DNA from: Blastocystis sp. Blastoise
Lineage: Eukaryota; Sar; Bigyra; Opalinata; Blastocystidae
DNA: 64,000 nucleotides
Direction of reading: 5' to 3'
Assembly (NCBI GenBank): GCA_039096225.1
Contig: JBBPEB010000013.1
Coordinates: forward strand, 1,659,501 to 1,723,500
In this document: positions 46,762 to 61,908 of the stretch, one piece after another
How the letters are laid out: the number at the start of each line of letters is the position of its first letter
Numbering within the stretch: the first letter of the stretch is position 1
The notes under the pieces: model-generated
What the model saw: the letters and a program-made list of their open reading frames with translations, nothing else
Told to the model about the DNA's origin: nothing
Databases searched by the model: none
Made by a program: the position numbers and the translations under genes

Positions 46762-49700
46762 TTACACAGATTTTAATACTTGAGTATACTCATTAATAAG
46801 AATATCATCAAACATATCTTCCATTTTTTGTCGAGTAGCACTACTAGTACCATTACTTTGAGAATCTACTAAAAAGTCTTCATCAAATATATAATTATTA
46901 CCTTCAACTCTTCTACCATCAAAAACATTATTATCAATTTCTTCTCTTAATTTATTTGCACTTAATAATATTTTATTACTTTTAATAGGCATAAAATGTA
47001 CTTTAACATTACGTTTAACAATAATATCACATATTTTATGATATTGTTTATTCAAATCAATTCCTCTATATGGATATACTAATCTACAATCTTTTACTAA
47101 ATTATGCATAGGATCTCCACCACATAATAATAATATATGAGTACAACCAGGTAATTTTTCAATTTCTTTTAATGCTTCTATTAAACCACCATTCACATCT
47201 TTGCAATTTGAACAACAACCTTCACAGAAACCACCACCTGTTTTTGTTTCACTACTTAAAAAGTCATCAGAGAAATCATTTGGTTTACTCATTCCACTTG
47301 AAACAATACGTACGTAATCACCATAATTACTATATTGAACAACTTGATAACGAATAGAAGCATTATTCTTTCCTAAAATTTCATTACGTCTTTTATCTAA
47401 TTTCTTTAATACATTGCCAAAGAATTGTTTTGTACTATCATAATACTGATGTTGATTACCAGATGTGCATATAACAATAGATACAACTAAATTTGTAGGT
47501 GATTTTATATCTCTTTTTTCACATTCTTCTGTCTTTATATTTTGATCTGTAAAAGAAGACATATCTACTTTATTATAATAATCAGGTATTTGTTCATTAC
47601 TAAGATCAGCTGCATGAGATTCATTACTTTCATTCAAATAATCATCAAAATTAAGTGACCAAATAACTGCATTACTTATCCAACGAGCAGTACCATCACT
47701 TGACCAATCACTATATAACTTACTAGCTGCTGTATCTATTACGATTCTACCATAATTCTGATATGCATCTTTTATCATTACAGCAGCATGACCATTTTGT
47801 TCTCTTGCAAATGTTTTAAAACCACAATTTACTAATTCATCTTCATTAATATTTGCTAATGTTACACCTTCAAATATTTTATTTAAACCATAATTTATAG
47901 GTAATCTACATTCTTTATTAAATAAACTTCTACCAATAGGAACAAATTGACCATAACCTGGATCTTTATCATCATCTACTTCATCTATCTTCTTCTCATA
48001 AATCCAACCACGTCCATCGATCTTCTCTTCAGTATCACATAATTCACTTATATGATAAGGACCATCTTCATAATTAAAGAATTTACAAGCTTCAAAATCT
48101 AATGGAGAATTCTCTAACATAAACATAATACCACCACGATGAGCATGGAATATATGTAAACATTTTATAAAACTATTCAAATAATTAAAATCACCTTGAT
48201 GTTCTGGATCTCCTAAAACACCATCACCAGGACTACATGTAATAACTACACTTCTATATTTACCTGATCTTAATCGATCCATAGCATCAAAATAATCATA
48301 TACTATATCTATTTTAAATCCTTTAACTTTTAATTTAGCTACAGGTCCTTTCTTTAAATTATCAACAGTAACATCAGGATCAACTTGATTTCCTTCTTCA
48401 TCTATATTATTAGGTCTAGCAGTATATAAAACAACAAATAATACATTAAATTGATCAAAAGCACCATCTCTACCTAAATCATCACTTGAATTATCACCAT
48501 TTTCATCATCATCTACTCCATCACCATTATTATTCTTCTTATTAGAATTCATATTTAAAAACTTAGCACGTCGTTGATATTCACCAAATTCATCAATAAC
48601 CTTCTTTATATCTGCTGGATGGAAAACATCATTGAATTTATTATTTAATAAATTTTCATAATATATAGTATCACACATATAATTACATATAGTATTAGGA
48701 TTAGTAGTAGGTGTATGCATATTCTCTAAAGCAGTAGGAAGTTGATGTATATCACTACACCATATAAAAGAAGGGAAAATATTCTCATAGTCTACTATAC
48801 TATATCCAATACCTATTCCTATAAAAGAAGTTTCACTACTTATAATTACATTCTTAATTTCTTTACGAGCTATTTCACAAGAAATACCATCAGTAAATAC
48901 AAATTCCATACTTGAATAAGGACGACTATTACATACAGAAGTAGCTTGCTTTATTACTTGATCTATACATGTAGAAGGAGTAGGAGAAGAGAAATGTTGG
49001 AATAAAGAAGAAAGAATTGTATATGTCCAAATTTCATAAGATTGTAAACCTGTTCCAATACAATAACATTTATCTTTTGCTATCCATATATCCACAGCTG
49101 ATACAGATAATTCACTTAAACATCTTATAAATAATAATATAGTATGAATTGAATGACGAATATTTAATATATTAAAAGAAGAACATTTACAATCTATTAT
49201 TATACTAATAGAATAAGCACGAATCTTACCTCCTGACTTCTTCTTAAATAATTTACCATTACCTGTTTTAGTAATTAAGAAATTAATATAATTTCTTAAA
49301 TGAATTGATGTACCTGTAACAGAAGCAATCCAACAAGTAGCCTTATTTGGAGGAAGAACACAATTATTCATAGAATCATATAGTAATTCTTTACTAATAA
49401 TACTACTCACTTGATTTAATACTAATGTATTTCCTCCATTAGGAACATGTTCTAAATCTGTTTGAGCAACAGAAGGAAGAATAATAGTTTCTCCTGTTTT
49501 TTGGAATAAACTAACTACATAAGGCATATCATAACATTTGTCAAGTTCTGATAAATGAGATATCTTATCATCCTTTATATCTTGTAGAGGAATAGATAAT
49601 ATAGATAATAAATCGATTTCTTTAGAATTCACACTATTTTGACTTGGATATACTACTTCTAATATATCTTTATTTGATTCAAGTAATTCAGATGAATAAA

Positions 49701-52700
49701 ACATATTTAACAATGAATCAGAAAGTGGTTGAGAACGTAAAGAAGCTATGTTTGATACATTCATCATATTCTCTTTAAAATTGTTCTTTAATTGATCATT
49801 CATTTCATTCAAAAGTACTTCAGGAAGTCTTTCATCTTGTATTAAACCATCAGATTGTATATGGAATAAAAATAAATGTTGAAGATGATTTGTAATGAAA
49901 CTAGTAATTTCAGGTAAATCACTTAATAATTGTTCAGAATAACCATCAGATAATATAAAGAATGATTGACTTAGAAGATCTTCGGATGGCTGACTAAAAG
50001 CAAATAAATCTAATGGTGTTGAAGGAATCTTTTCTACTTTTTCTAAATCATAAATAATAGAAATCTTTTCATATAAATTATCTTTTGTTGGTATTAATTT
50101 AAATGCTTGTGAACGACCTCCTGTACAATATAGAGAAGTTGGTATACCTAAACAATCACAAATAAGTAATAATAAACAACCTATTGTACTTCTTAATCTA
50201 GATTTGTTCACTTTATGACTAAAATTCACATCACATATCAAATTCACTCGAGGAATATATTTATTCTCTCTCTTTTCACTCCTACGTATACTATTCACAT
50301 AATATGATAATATACCTTTATAATTAACCAATATAAAATCTATAAGATTTTGATTTCTATTAATAGCTTCTATATTAATTTGTTTCAAACGATCTTCATT
50401 TGATGATGTTATTTTAACTAAATCTAATATATTCTTTCGAGACATTACATCTTTAAATAAATTAGATAAAGACATAGATCTAAACTCTTGTAAAATCTTT
50501 TTAATATCATTTCTTTTAATTTCAAATTGTTTACGATCTTCTTCTTGTTTTTGTTGTTCTTCAGGATTTAAATCAGCATCTATAGAAATCACATGTGTAG
50601 CAGCTGACGCTATATTCTTAGCTTGATGTAAGATATCTTCAATATCATTTGGATTAATATTACCACCACTAATCACAGGATTTGAAGACTTTGGTTGTGA
50701 ATCTGATTTAGAATCTGTTACCTTCTTTTCATATTTAAATTCTTTTGTATATCTATTTAAAATATTCTCTATCGAAGAAGATTCATTCATTTGATAAATA
50801 GAATCTTTACAATTAAACCATACTAATTTATATATATTATAAAATACACATAAACTCTTTTCAGCATAATAATAAATAGTTGAGAAATAATTATCTTTAT
50901 GACTTACTATATACTTTAATAAGGAATAAATCTTATTTATATCATCACTATGAGTAGAGTCAAATAAACAATAAGGAGATTGTTGAATAGCATATACATA
51001 TCGAGCAATATTCTTATCATTGAAATTCTTTAATAATGAACTACAAGTAGATTCTAATTGAATACTTTGGGTTATTCTATTATCTTCTGCTTTTGGTTCT
51101 TCAAATATATTTATAATACCATTAGAATCAATGTAAAACTCATTATATCGACAATTTATATTCATATTATAACGAATTAGATATTTAGTATTAAATACAT
51201 ATCTATTCTCTTTATTTCCTGAACGATAATAAAAAGTCTTACCATTCATAATAAACGATATACTTGAACCAGCTACATTAAAGAACTTTGATCCATCTTT
51301 ATGACATTCACAAGAACAATTCTCTTTTGTATATAAATATGAGATTTGACGTTCTACTGGAGCAATACACTTAATGACTGTGTCTTTATGTTGTTTGCTT
51401 CCATTTTTTTGATCTATATATTGAACACGTAAGACTAATGTGAACTCAAGTTTATCTTTTTTATCTATATCATATTCATCAGAAAATTGTATTTTTATTC
51501 CAGAAGAAACATTTTCAATAAGAATAGAACTATCATTACATTTACATATATATTCATATTTCATAGGATTTAGTATAGGTATTAATAATGTTGGTTTATT
51601 ATATGAATAAATATAAGTAGGTAAATGTAAAACATTATTATTATTCTCACTAGCTACAATTATTTGAGGAATAGATCTTAAAGATATTATATTAATACAA
51701 TTCTCAAATTTTGGACTCTTTGTATATTTTAAGTAATTCTCAGATCCTTCATCAATATTATATCGATCTACAAATACACGAGAACTTAATAAATGCTTAT
51801 TTGTAGCATTAATAGTTTCTTCTATTGTTTTAAGTTCTTTTTCCATTCCAAGCTTAGTTTTATATTTCGCATCATATTCCTTTACAATATTATTAATACG
51901 AATACTTATGTCTCGAAGATTCCTTACATACCTATCATTATTACTTAAATTAGGTACAGTATATGTATTTAATATATTTATTTCATCTGCATCTGTATAA
52001 TATAAATCTTCTTTATTATAATGTCTACCTTTATCAGAATTCAAATAAGAATAATCATTAGCTTGAGGTTCAGGATCCATAGAATAACAAGGTATTTCTA
52101 CAGATTTACAATCAGATCTAAAGTAAAAAGGTAATGTACAACAAGAAGAAGTAAAAGAAATATCATAACGATCATTAATATCATTAGTTGTATCATATTT
52201 ATAAAGCAGAATAGTATTTTCTTTTCGTTCACTAAAATCAGAATAAGATTGTTCACGATAAAATAATGTTTTTTCAATAACAGAAAATTGTTCAATTCTA
52301 AATGATCTAGAAATATTATATAATACATGGCTTTCTTTCATTATATTACATAAAGAATCTAAGAGATAATTACATAATAATAATTGTTCATCTTCAAAAG
52401 AATCATGTCTAAATAAGTCAGGAAGACTAACATAACGATATTCAATAGTTATATCATTCTCAATTCTATTTCTATTAATAATAACATCATACGTAGAAAA
52501 AGGAAGAGGAATAAATGAAGAATACATAGTCTTCTTTGATGATGGTTTTGATTCAATTTTAAGTGAATGAGGTTTAAAAGTAATTGGTGCAGGTTTTCCT
52601 TGATTATTGACTAATTGGAACTCAATAGGAATATCTCTACAAGTAGAAGGATATGTAATAAAAGCTACTTTAATAAATTGATTAGAAATAGGCTTTTCCT

Positions 52701-55700
52701 TTAAGAAATAACGAGATGAACGACTATCAATTAATTCTTGAGCTTTTTCTTGTAATTCTTTTGGTATGAAATAACGTATAGTATTAATAGAATTAATAAA
52801 TGCATTCCAACTATAATGATATAATTGTGTTACATACCATGATCGCATACTCTGTTTCTTCAAAATAAATTCTTTATTAATATCATAATTCTTATTAATT
52901 TCTATTAAAACTAAAGGAATATTACTATTAAATTGATTTACATTTTGATCATATTGAGATTTCAAATCAGCACATTCAACATCTATATTTTGTAATTTTT
53001 TATTTATTTCATTATTATTAGCATATAAAGTATCTAATTTGCCAGTTTTTTGTTCTAATTGTTCTATTTTATTAAATATATCATTAATTGAAGTTTTTCC
53101 TGAATCAGACATACTTTCAATAGCATCTTTAGCAAATTGTGAATAGGAACTACGAACAAGAATTTCAATTAATAATGTAGACACAGGTGTATAGAATGCA
53201 GGGAATAATAATTGATATTTATCACGAATATTTAATTTAGAATCAATAATATATTGATCAAACGGTTCTATCTCTTGATTATCCTTATTCTTTAATATTC
53301 CATAATAAATACATAAATCATTTGATGGAATTATCATATTATGATGATGATGCAAGAATCGAATATAATTAATATTATTAATAGTACATTTATCATTTAT
53401 ATCTAATTCACATTGAATACTATAATCTTTTGGTAATGATTTAATAGAATTAACATAATAACAATTCAATAATTGTTCATTAGGAGGTTCAATGCAACTT
53501 AATAATTCACAAGGATAAGATAATATAAGAACAGGATAATAATCATAAAGTTGAACTTGTATACTCATTGTACTAAATAATGTTTTAAATAGTTCTTCAA
53601 TTGTTGATATATCTGATATTTCTGTATTAGTACTACCATATAAACCATAATGGCAGCAATTCAATAATGCAATGCGTAATTGTTCAACCTTGACTTCTTT
53701 ATGAATATATAAATCCTTTGTATGAATTATTTCTAATAATTGTGGAGATAAAATAATATATTGTGCATAACCACAATATATATTCATAAAGAAATTAATA
53801 ATTATTTTGATATCTTTAATGCAATCAGTAATAAATAATATATTACTAGCCACATCTTGATTATTCATATTTATATAAGGTAATATTTCAGGTGTATTCA
53901 TAAGAATATGAACAGGATTCAATTCTGTTTGTTTTATATCAACCATGAAATGACTTAATCGTATATATTCTTTATAATAAGGCATTTCAATCTTCTTATA
54001 GTCTACATATATATCCATCGATTTATCAGTATTCATTAATAAATCTATCTTCTCTTCTATATTAGGATCATCTTTCGAAATTAATTGTTTAATTGATTCT
54101 TGCATACTTTTTGGTACACTATTAATAACATCATCAAGTAAAGAATCACCTGTATCCATATTTGATTCTCTTATACTACGAATATCTTCAAATTTACTTT
54201 GAGCATTTTTTATTTCTCTATCTAATTCTTCAAATAAAGGCATATATTGTTTTATTCTATTCTGATGACATAAAAGAGAATTAGAAACTTCAATAGAAAT
54301 CTGATATAATTCTTTTGCTTTTGAATTATCTTTAATAACCTCTTGATAATAGCCATCTAATTCTTCACATTTATTCTTTATATCAAATAATTCTTTTAAA
54401 AATAAATCTATATTCTCATCAGCAACTTCTTCAAGCTTTAAATCTAAAGCTTTTAAAACATTATGAAATTCTTTAAAAGATATTCTAGAAAGAAAACTTT
54501 TATAACTATCAGTAACATAAGCAAAATAAAAACGATCAATCTCATTAGATATTTCAAAATATTTAAATGGGTTAGAAGGAGAAGAATATGTATTTATGGT
54601 TTCATCAATAGGTATCGACATAATTGGCTCATAATATTTATCACTAAATTTTGACCACCTTAATAAATATTTATATTCTTTTTCATATTCAGATAATATA
54701 CAAGAAGTCAAACCACGTTTTGCAGATAAATGTTCACATATATAATTAAGTGGATAACATAATATACTACGTATCCATAATCGTAAAGAATTCTTTATTA
54801 TTTGTATATCTTCATTTGAAAAGATTTGAATATTTTGTTTAAGACATTCTACAATTAATGGACCAAATTTCTTTTCATTCTCAGGAGTATATCTATTTTG
54901 AATCATATTAATAAAGTCATTTTTAAATTCATTATCCATTTCTATATTCTTAAGTTGTCTATCTCTTGGATTATATTGTAAAGAATTTGAGAATTCTATT
55001 GCGTTAATAGCTTCAATAGATTCATCTGAATTTAATATACGAATTAATTTTCTTGTTGATAATCCTTTTATTTCACTATTATTATTATTATCTATACTTT
55101 TAGGAATATAATCACCAATTGGTTTATTAGAATTATTGTTTAAATCACATAATTCACATATATTTTTATATGTAGATAATGATTCTGCATATAATAATAT
55201 ACATCTACTTTGAAGAGGTGCAGGTACAGATACAATAGAATTTGATGATAATGTTAATATAATACGGAAATCAGGATGTATAGGTATAATACATTCATTA
55301 TTACTATCAGAATCTTCAGAATCTGATTTAACTTTATATAATAAAGGATTTATTATATTTTCAATAACATTTAATGTAGGTTGTTCTTCTAAAAGTGAAT
55401 TCAAACGTTCTAAAACATCTCCTGAAGCAAATTGAATACCATCAATATTAATCCAATAACCTTTTTCCATAGCTGTTAATAAAGGTCCTTTTCGGAAGAC
55501 TAAAATACTATTCTTATTATTGTTATTTATATTATTAATATCTTCTTCTGGATTACGAGGTTCCATTCTACCAATAAGAACTGATGAATTACTTTCATTA
55601 TTAAGAGGAACAACAAGTAATTGTTTACCCATTATTTTAGCCATATTTGTAAGTACATGTGTTTTTCCTGAAGGAGATGGACCATAAATTAATATACCTC

Positions 55701-58700
55701 GTTTACTAGAATAAGCAATAGATAATTGATATAATAATCTCATTTCTGAATTTGTTAAAGATAAAAGAGATGGGGATTTATCAATACATTCAATAGAAGT
55801 CACAAATGTACTTTGTAATTGTAAATAACTTTTATTAGTATATGAATCTACATAATAAGAACGTTGAATAATACCTGATAAATTTAAACCAAGTGATTTC
55901 TCTAGAGACTCACGATCTTCAGGTAAATATTTACATACAATCGTAAGCCATAAAGCAGCTTCTACAGGAATAGAATAATTCATGTGCCTAGATTGATCTA
56001 TTAAGCATTTTCCTTTTAAAACATCACGTAATGAGAAATTGACACGTGTCTGAGAACTACTATAAATAGCATTAGCAATCAGTGCCTTTATACGTGTGTC
56101 TAAATTCTTCTTATAGGATTCTGTACGACTAAAAGATTTATCAGATCTTTTATCACTTAAAACACATTCATAAAGAATAATAGTACTTATTCTTGTCAAT
56201 TCAAATACTTTAAATTCTATATTACGGAAATAAAAACTCTTATCAATAATAGATTTAGGTAAAACACCACGACTATTCGACATAACAGCAGGATTCTCAC
56301 AGATAACTATCAATAATCGTGGTAATTTATTAATGACTCTATCTCCTGGGATATAAAAACTACCTCTTTTACTAGCTTGTGTAATTAAAGTAGATATAGT
56401 ATCTAATAATTCAGGAGAAGCAAGATTTAATTCATCTAATAATAATCCTATTGTATATTCACCTTTATATAATGCATATTTCTTATCATTATTCTTATAT
56501 TTATCAATAACATTTGAATCATTAGGATCAAAAATATAACTACCTTTATCATCCATAACTCTATATTTATCTTCACCTTTTAATAAGAAACTTAATTCAC
56601 TATCTTTAAATTGAATACCACCATTAGAAGTAGGAGATACAGAACCAAATACATTTCCAATATCTATACTTTGAGCAAAATTCTGACGAATATAAGGAAT
56701 ATTTAATAATTCAAATATACGAATAGCTAAATAGGACTTACCAATATCTGGTGCTCCTTCTAATATAATTGGATAATAATCAATATCTGATTTATTCGGT
56801 TTAGGATCTCCTGTATTCTTTGTTAATAAAATAGATATTAATATATGTAAAGTAGTAAGAGATTCTGTTAATGGCTGAAAACCAGAAAGTATTTTTATTT
56901 TTTGAATTGTTTGGATACAAATACCAGAACCATTTCTAAAGACTTTTTCTAAATATTTAGTTGGGTTTTCATCGGATTTAATATCCTCTGAATAAGTAAA
57001 TAATTTTATAATAGAATCACTACATTGACATGATTTCATTAATTGAATACGTTCTTCTTTTGTCCCTGAAATATATTTTAAATAGAAATAAGCATCTTGA
57101 TAAGAATTCTTAAAGAATGGAGCAAGAGCATCAATTTTCTTTAAGAATATTAAAGATTCTTTTGCAAATATAGAATCAACTTGAGAGATCCACGGAATAA
57201 TCTTCATCTTTTCAGATAAATTATAATCAGAACAAGGTAAATAAATAAAATAATTACGAAGAGCAGTTTTAGTAAAGTTTTCTTCTTCAACAGTAGCAAC
57301 AAATCGACAATTCTGAAGATTTACTTGATATCCACTATCAGATTCATGTAATAAGAAAGAATAGCCACTTAAATAACTATCAAATAAAGAACTTAATCGA
57401 GGAATAACATTATCATTCAATAATTCAAAATGCTTTAATAATAAAGCTTTCTCTTTAAATATACCTAAAGTAATTTGACCAGGTTTAAAAATCATACTTG
57501 TATCTGATTTTTCTGATAAACATCGTTCAATATCGTTAATCCATTCTTTTAATGCTATATACTTATCATCTCCTGAATGAATATCAATATTTAATTTTGT
57601 AATTTCTGCTTTTATTCTTTCATATAATGATTGAATATCTGTCTTACTACAAACAGTAGATAATCCAGTTAAATAATCACATTCTAAAGATCTTGATAAT
57701 TCAATAGTATCCATATTATTCTGTAGTATATCTATAAATTGATCTTTTGATTCAGATCCACCAATAAGAATAGGAGGAATTGTACTTAAACTTTGAAGAA
57801 TAAGGAGACGGAATAAAGAAGAAATACACCAATGACAAGTAGATAAATTAATACTATCAGGATAGTATACTTGTAAAATAGAATTTGTTATTGTATTTTG
57901 TTTTGTTCCTTGAACAATTTCATAATTTACAAATTTCTTAATTTTATCTTTCATTTTTTCAATTTCAATATCTGAAGGTTTATAATCATCATTATGTGTT
58001 TTTAAACAATGAGTAGCAATAGCAATTAAAAATGGAGAATTCATATGTAGAAAAGAAGAAGGTTGATATAAACATACGATACCAGCCATATATTCATTAG
58101 ATTGATCAAAAGAGACATTACGACAATAACGTTGATAGATTTCATAATATATTAACAACTGTTGAATGGAAATAGATTCATAACGATATAATCGACATAA
58201 AAGAGGATGATGAAGAATTAATTCTATTTCTGATTGTGTATATAAATCTACATATACTCTTTGAATATAAGAAGGTAAATCATGATGAATCTTATTTTGT
58301 TGATAAGATTTAAATACATATATTAATCTGAAATTACTAGAAATATGATATTCTTTACCTAAATAAACAACAGATGTTGCTAAAGGATCAATAAATTGTT
58401 GAATAGATTCAATTAATTCTTCAGATAAATAATGAGCATTCTCTAATATTAATATAGTTCCTTTTTCTAAAGCTTCTAATAAAGGTCCTCGTTTAAATCC
58501 TGTACCTTGAGAAACTGATTCTTTTGAAGAACTTGAAGAAAATGTATAACTACCTATTAATTGACTTATATCTGTATCTGGAGTTAAGAAAACTGTTTTA
58601 TAACGTTTTATTAATCCAGTATTCTTTAGTACATTCAAAAGAAGATGTGTTTTACCTGTAGATTCTAATCCAATTAAACTAGTTGTTCTATGTTCACAAA

Positions 58701-61700
58701 TAGAACTAAATAATTCATTACATTTATCACAACGAGTAGAAGGAATATATTGATCTAATATTGATAAATGTTTACCTTCTGAAGTACAATAATCTTTAAT
58801 TAATTGTACTTTCTGTTCAAATGATAATTCACACATTTCATATATGAAATCTAAACTAATATAATATTTCTTCTTATTAAAAAAGTTAGATTGAGAATCG
58901 ATGAATTGTTTCATATTTATATATAAATTCTTTTCATTTTCATCATTTATATTCTGAATTACACTTGTAGAAATCTTATTAAAATAATCTTTTGGCTCTT
59001 TATATAATTTATAACATTTTTCATTAAGCATATCATCACTAATACGTAAATGTATATATCGGTTATTAAGAGCAGGAGAGAAATGATTAAGATCATTAAC
59101 AGAACAAGTAGCAATAATACGGAATAATGGATCTACAATAAGATCTCCATTACATTGTCGTTCATCAAAACGAACACTAATAGGCTCAATATTATTATTA
59201 CTAGCATCTAATGTATGATATTCTACTTCTAATAAATTATTTAATCTTTCAAGAGAATTAGAATTCATTAATCCTATATTTTGTATAACACATATATTAC
59301 CTTCATCAGCAGCTTTTAATAATTCTGAATCTACCCATTGAGGTATATATTCATGACTCTTAATATCTTCTTCTAATTTAGAAGAACCTATTAAATTCTC
59401 AGCTGTAATACCTTTAGAACAATATAAAGTTCTATATACACTAGAATAATGTAATTTAATACCATTCTTCTTTTTATTGATTTGACCATATATTTGTTGA
59501 CGATGATATAAGAATGCATATACATATTTACGAGCAACATATTCATCAGAAGCACATACTATTACATGACTACCACTATTTAAAGCAATATCTAATTGTT
59601 TACCTATATATTGGAATACAATAGGATCTAAAGGTTCACCAGGATAATCTAAGCCTCTTTCAGCATCACTGAATCCATCTGAATTCTTTGATCTTGTAGA
59701 TTGATCGTTTTGAAGAAGTTGTTCCATTAATTGTTTACGATTAAATCCTTGTGTATAATGAGTATTATATACTATTGGCCATATATCTTGAGAATTTTCT
59801 TTTAATCTCATCATAGAAATAGCTCTATTAGCATCTCGAATAGTATAATACTTATTAATAATTCGTTTTCCAGTATCAAGAACAGCTTCATTATGTATTT
59901 GTAATAATTGACTTTCAAATTCATCATTTCCAATATTCTTTTTCTCAATAAATTGTTGAATTTCTTTTGGAGATATAGGAGGAAATAATTCTTCATTTAA
60001 TACTCTGAAGTAATCACGAATATCTGTATTTAAACTATCTCTTTTATATTCAGATCCAGCAGGATTTTGCGTAGCTATAATACGGAAATAAGGATTCATT
60101 TCTCTTATTTCATATTGTTCCATATTATCAATAAAGATTTGTTTAGAATCTAAGAAAGATAAGATTGATTGAACAATAGATTGAGGAGCTAAAGATAATT
60201 CATCTAATAATAATATACCACCATGAATAAATGCTTCTGTGAATGCACCAGATTTAAAGACAAAAGTACTATGTTTATTATTTGTTTGTAAAGTAATATC
60301 ACCAATTAAATCTCCAGGAGAAGAAGTTTGAGAGAAATTATAACGAATAACACGAATACCACTTCTTTTACTTACATATTCTACACTATAAGTTTTACCA
60401 CTAGATGTTTCTCCTTCAATTAATAATGGAATATTATGTTGAATAGCTTGTTCAATATGATAAACACGTTGTTCAGCTTCAGGAGTTGAAATAAATGTAT
60501 TCTTTCGACTCATAAGATTAATAGATCGATAAGGATATATAGTATAAGAGTGATTATTTATAATGTAATTTAATGTATTCTCTATGGAATGAACAATCAC
60601 ATAATCAGCAGTAATTCTTAATCTACCTACTCCTTCTATAAATATACTTAATCCTTTATAATGAGGTTCTTTCTTTCCATTTTCATCACTAGTATAATGA
60701 ACAGGATTGTTAGGACGAATACAGAAGAAATTAATAGTTTTATTATTTAGATAATTCATATCTGATTCTATATTTTTAAGTAAAGGAAGATAGAAATAAA
60801 CTTCATTTTCAGTTGATTGATAACTAAAATTAACATAATCACCAAGAGATAATGTATCTAATCCATTATATAAAGCACAAGGAAGAGATAGAATAGAAGT
60901 ACGTTTATCATTATTTTGAGTTGATGGTTCTTCATGTAATGTGTGTAATATAAGGTTATTAGGAGTAATAAGTGCAGGAGATTGAGTATTTAAATCAAAA
61001 GCAAGATAGCAAGGTGCATAAGGGGTATATCCATAAGGAGAAGGAGGATTCACTTTAGTAGAGAAATAAGAAGAAGGATCTGCAGGACGATGAGGTATAG
61101 TGTTATCTATATATATAGATATATAATGAGTAATAATTTGAATAATAAAAATTATATAACATTAATTAATTATATATATATTTATATATACGAAGTTTAT
61201 ATTCTTGATCTTCAAAAGATTCAAGATAAGATTCATCATATATTAATTTATTTCCATTAAACTATATAGATAATATATAATATTATATATATATTTATAG
61301 AGAATAAATATACTGAGAAACGTTGTAGTTCTTCAGGAGTAGCATGATCATTAATATATCCTTTATATAAATAAGCAAAGAATCGCGGATATTCTTGGCT
61401 TTTCATATCCAGTTCTTTACAATTAATAGAAAAACTCTGTAATGATATAAGTTTAGTATAAAGTTCAGGAAGACGGAAAAACTCACATAATTCATCCTTA
61501 TAACAAGATACTATATATTATATATATAGGTATATATAGAGATATATATACCTTTTAGACACATTTTAGAAGGAGTAATAACTAAAGTATTATCTTTATA
61601 GAAACAAGTATATTCAAGACTATTCGTAGAACGATCTATATATATATATATATTATATTTATATTTATTTTCTTTATTTTTTGTTACATTTGTTACATTT

Positions 61701-61866
61701 GTTATATTTAATATATTTATTATGTTTATTATGTTTATTATATTTATATTTATTATATTTATATACTATCTACAATAATTTCTGTGACTGTAGAAAGGCA
61801 GTCCTCTTGAAATAATGAAATATCATTAAACATTTTAGGAGCACGAGGAAGATGAACTATATAATG

Positions 61867-61908
<42 letters not shown>

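Noticed and set aside
47172-59996. Small open frames at 47172-47357 (+), 52098-52328 (-), 54463-54654 (+) and 59811-59996 (-)
   Set aside because: They lie inside the giant coding exon in other frames and have no start context, family match or splice partners.
46762-61053. Naming the giant protein midasin (MDN1/Rea1)
   Set aside because: The AAA ring is of that type, but the acidic region is missing, the C-terminal vWA lacks the metal site, and there are extra domains. A midasin label would over-claim.
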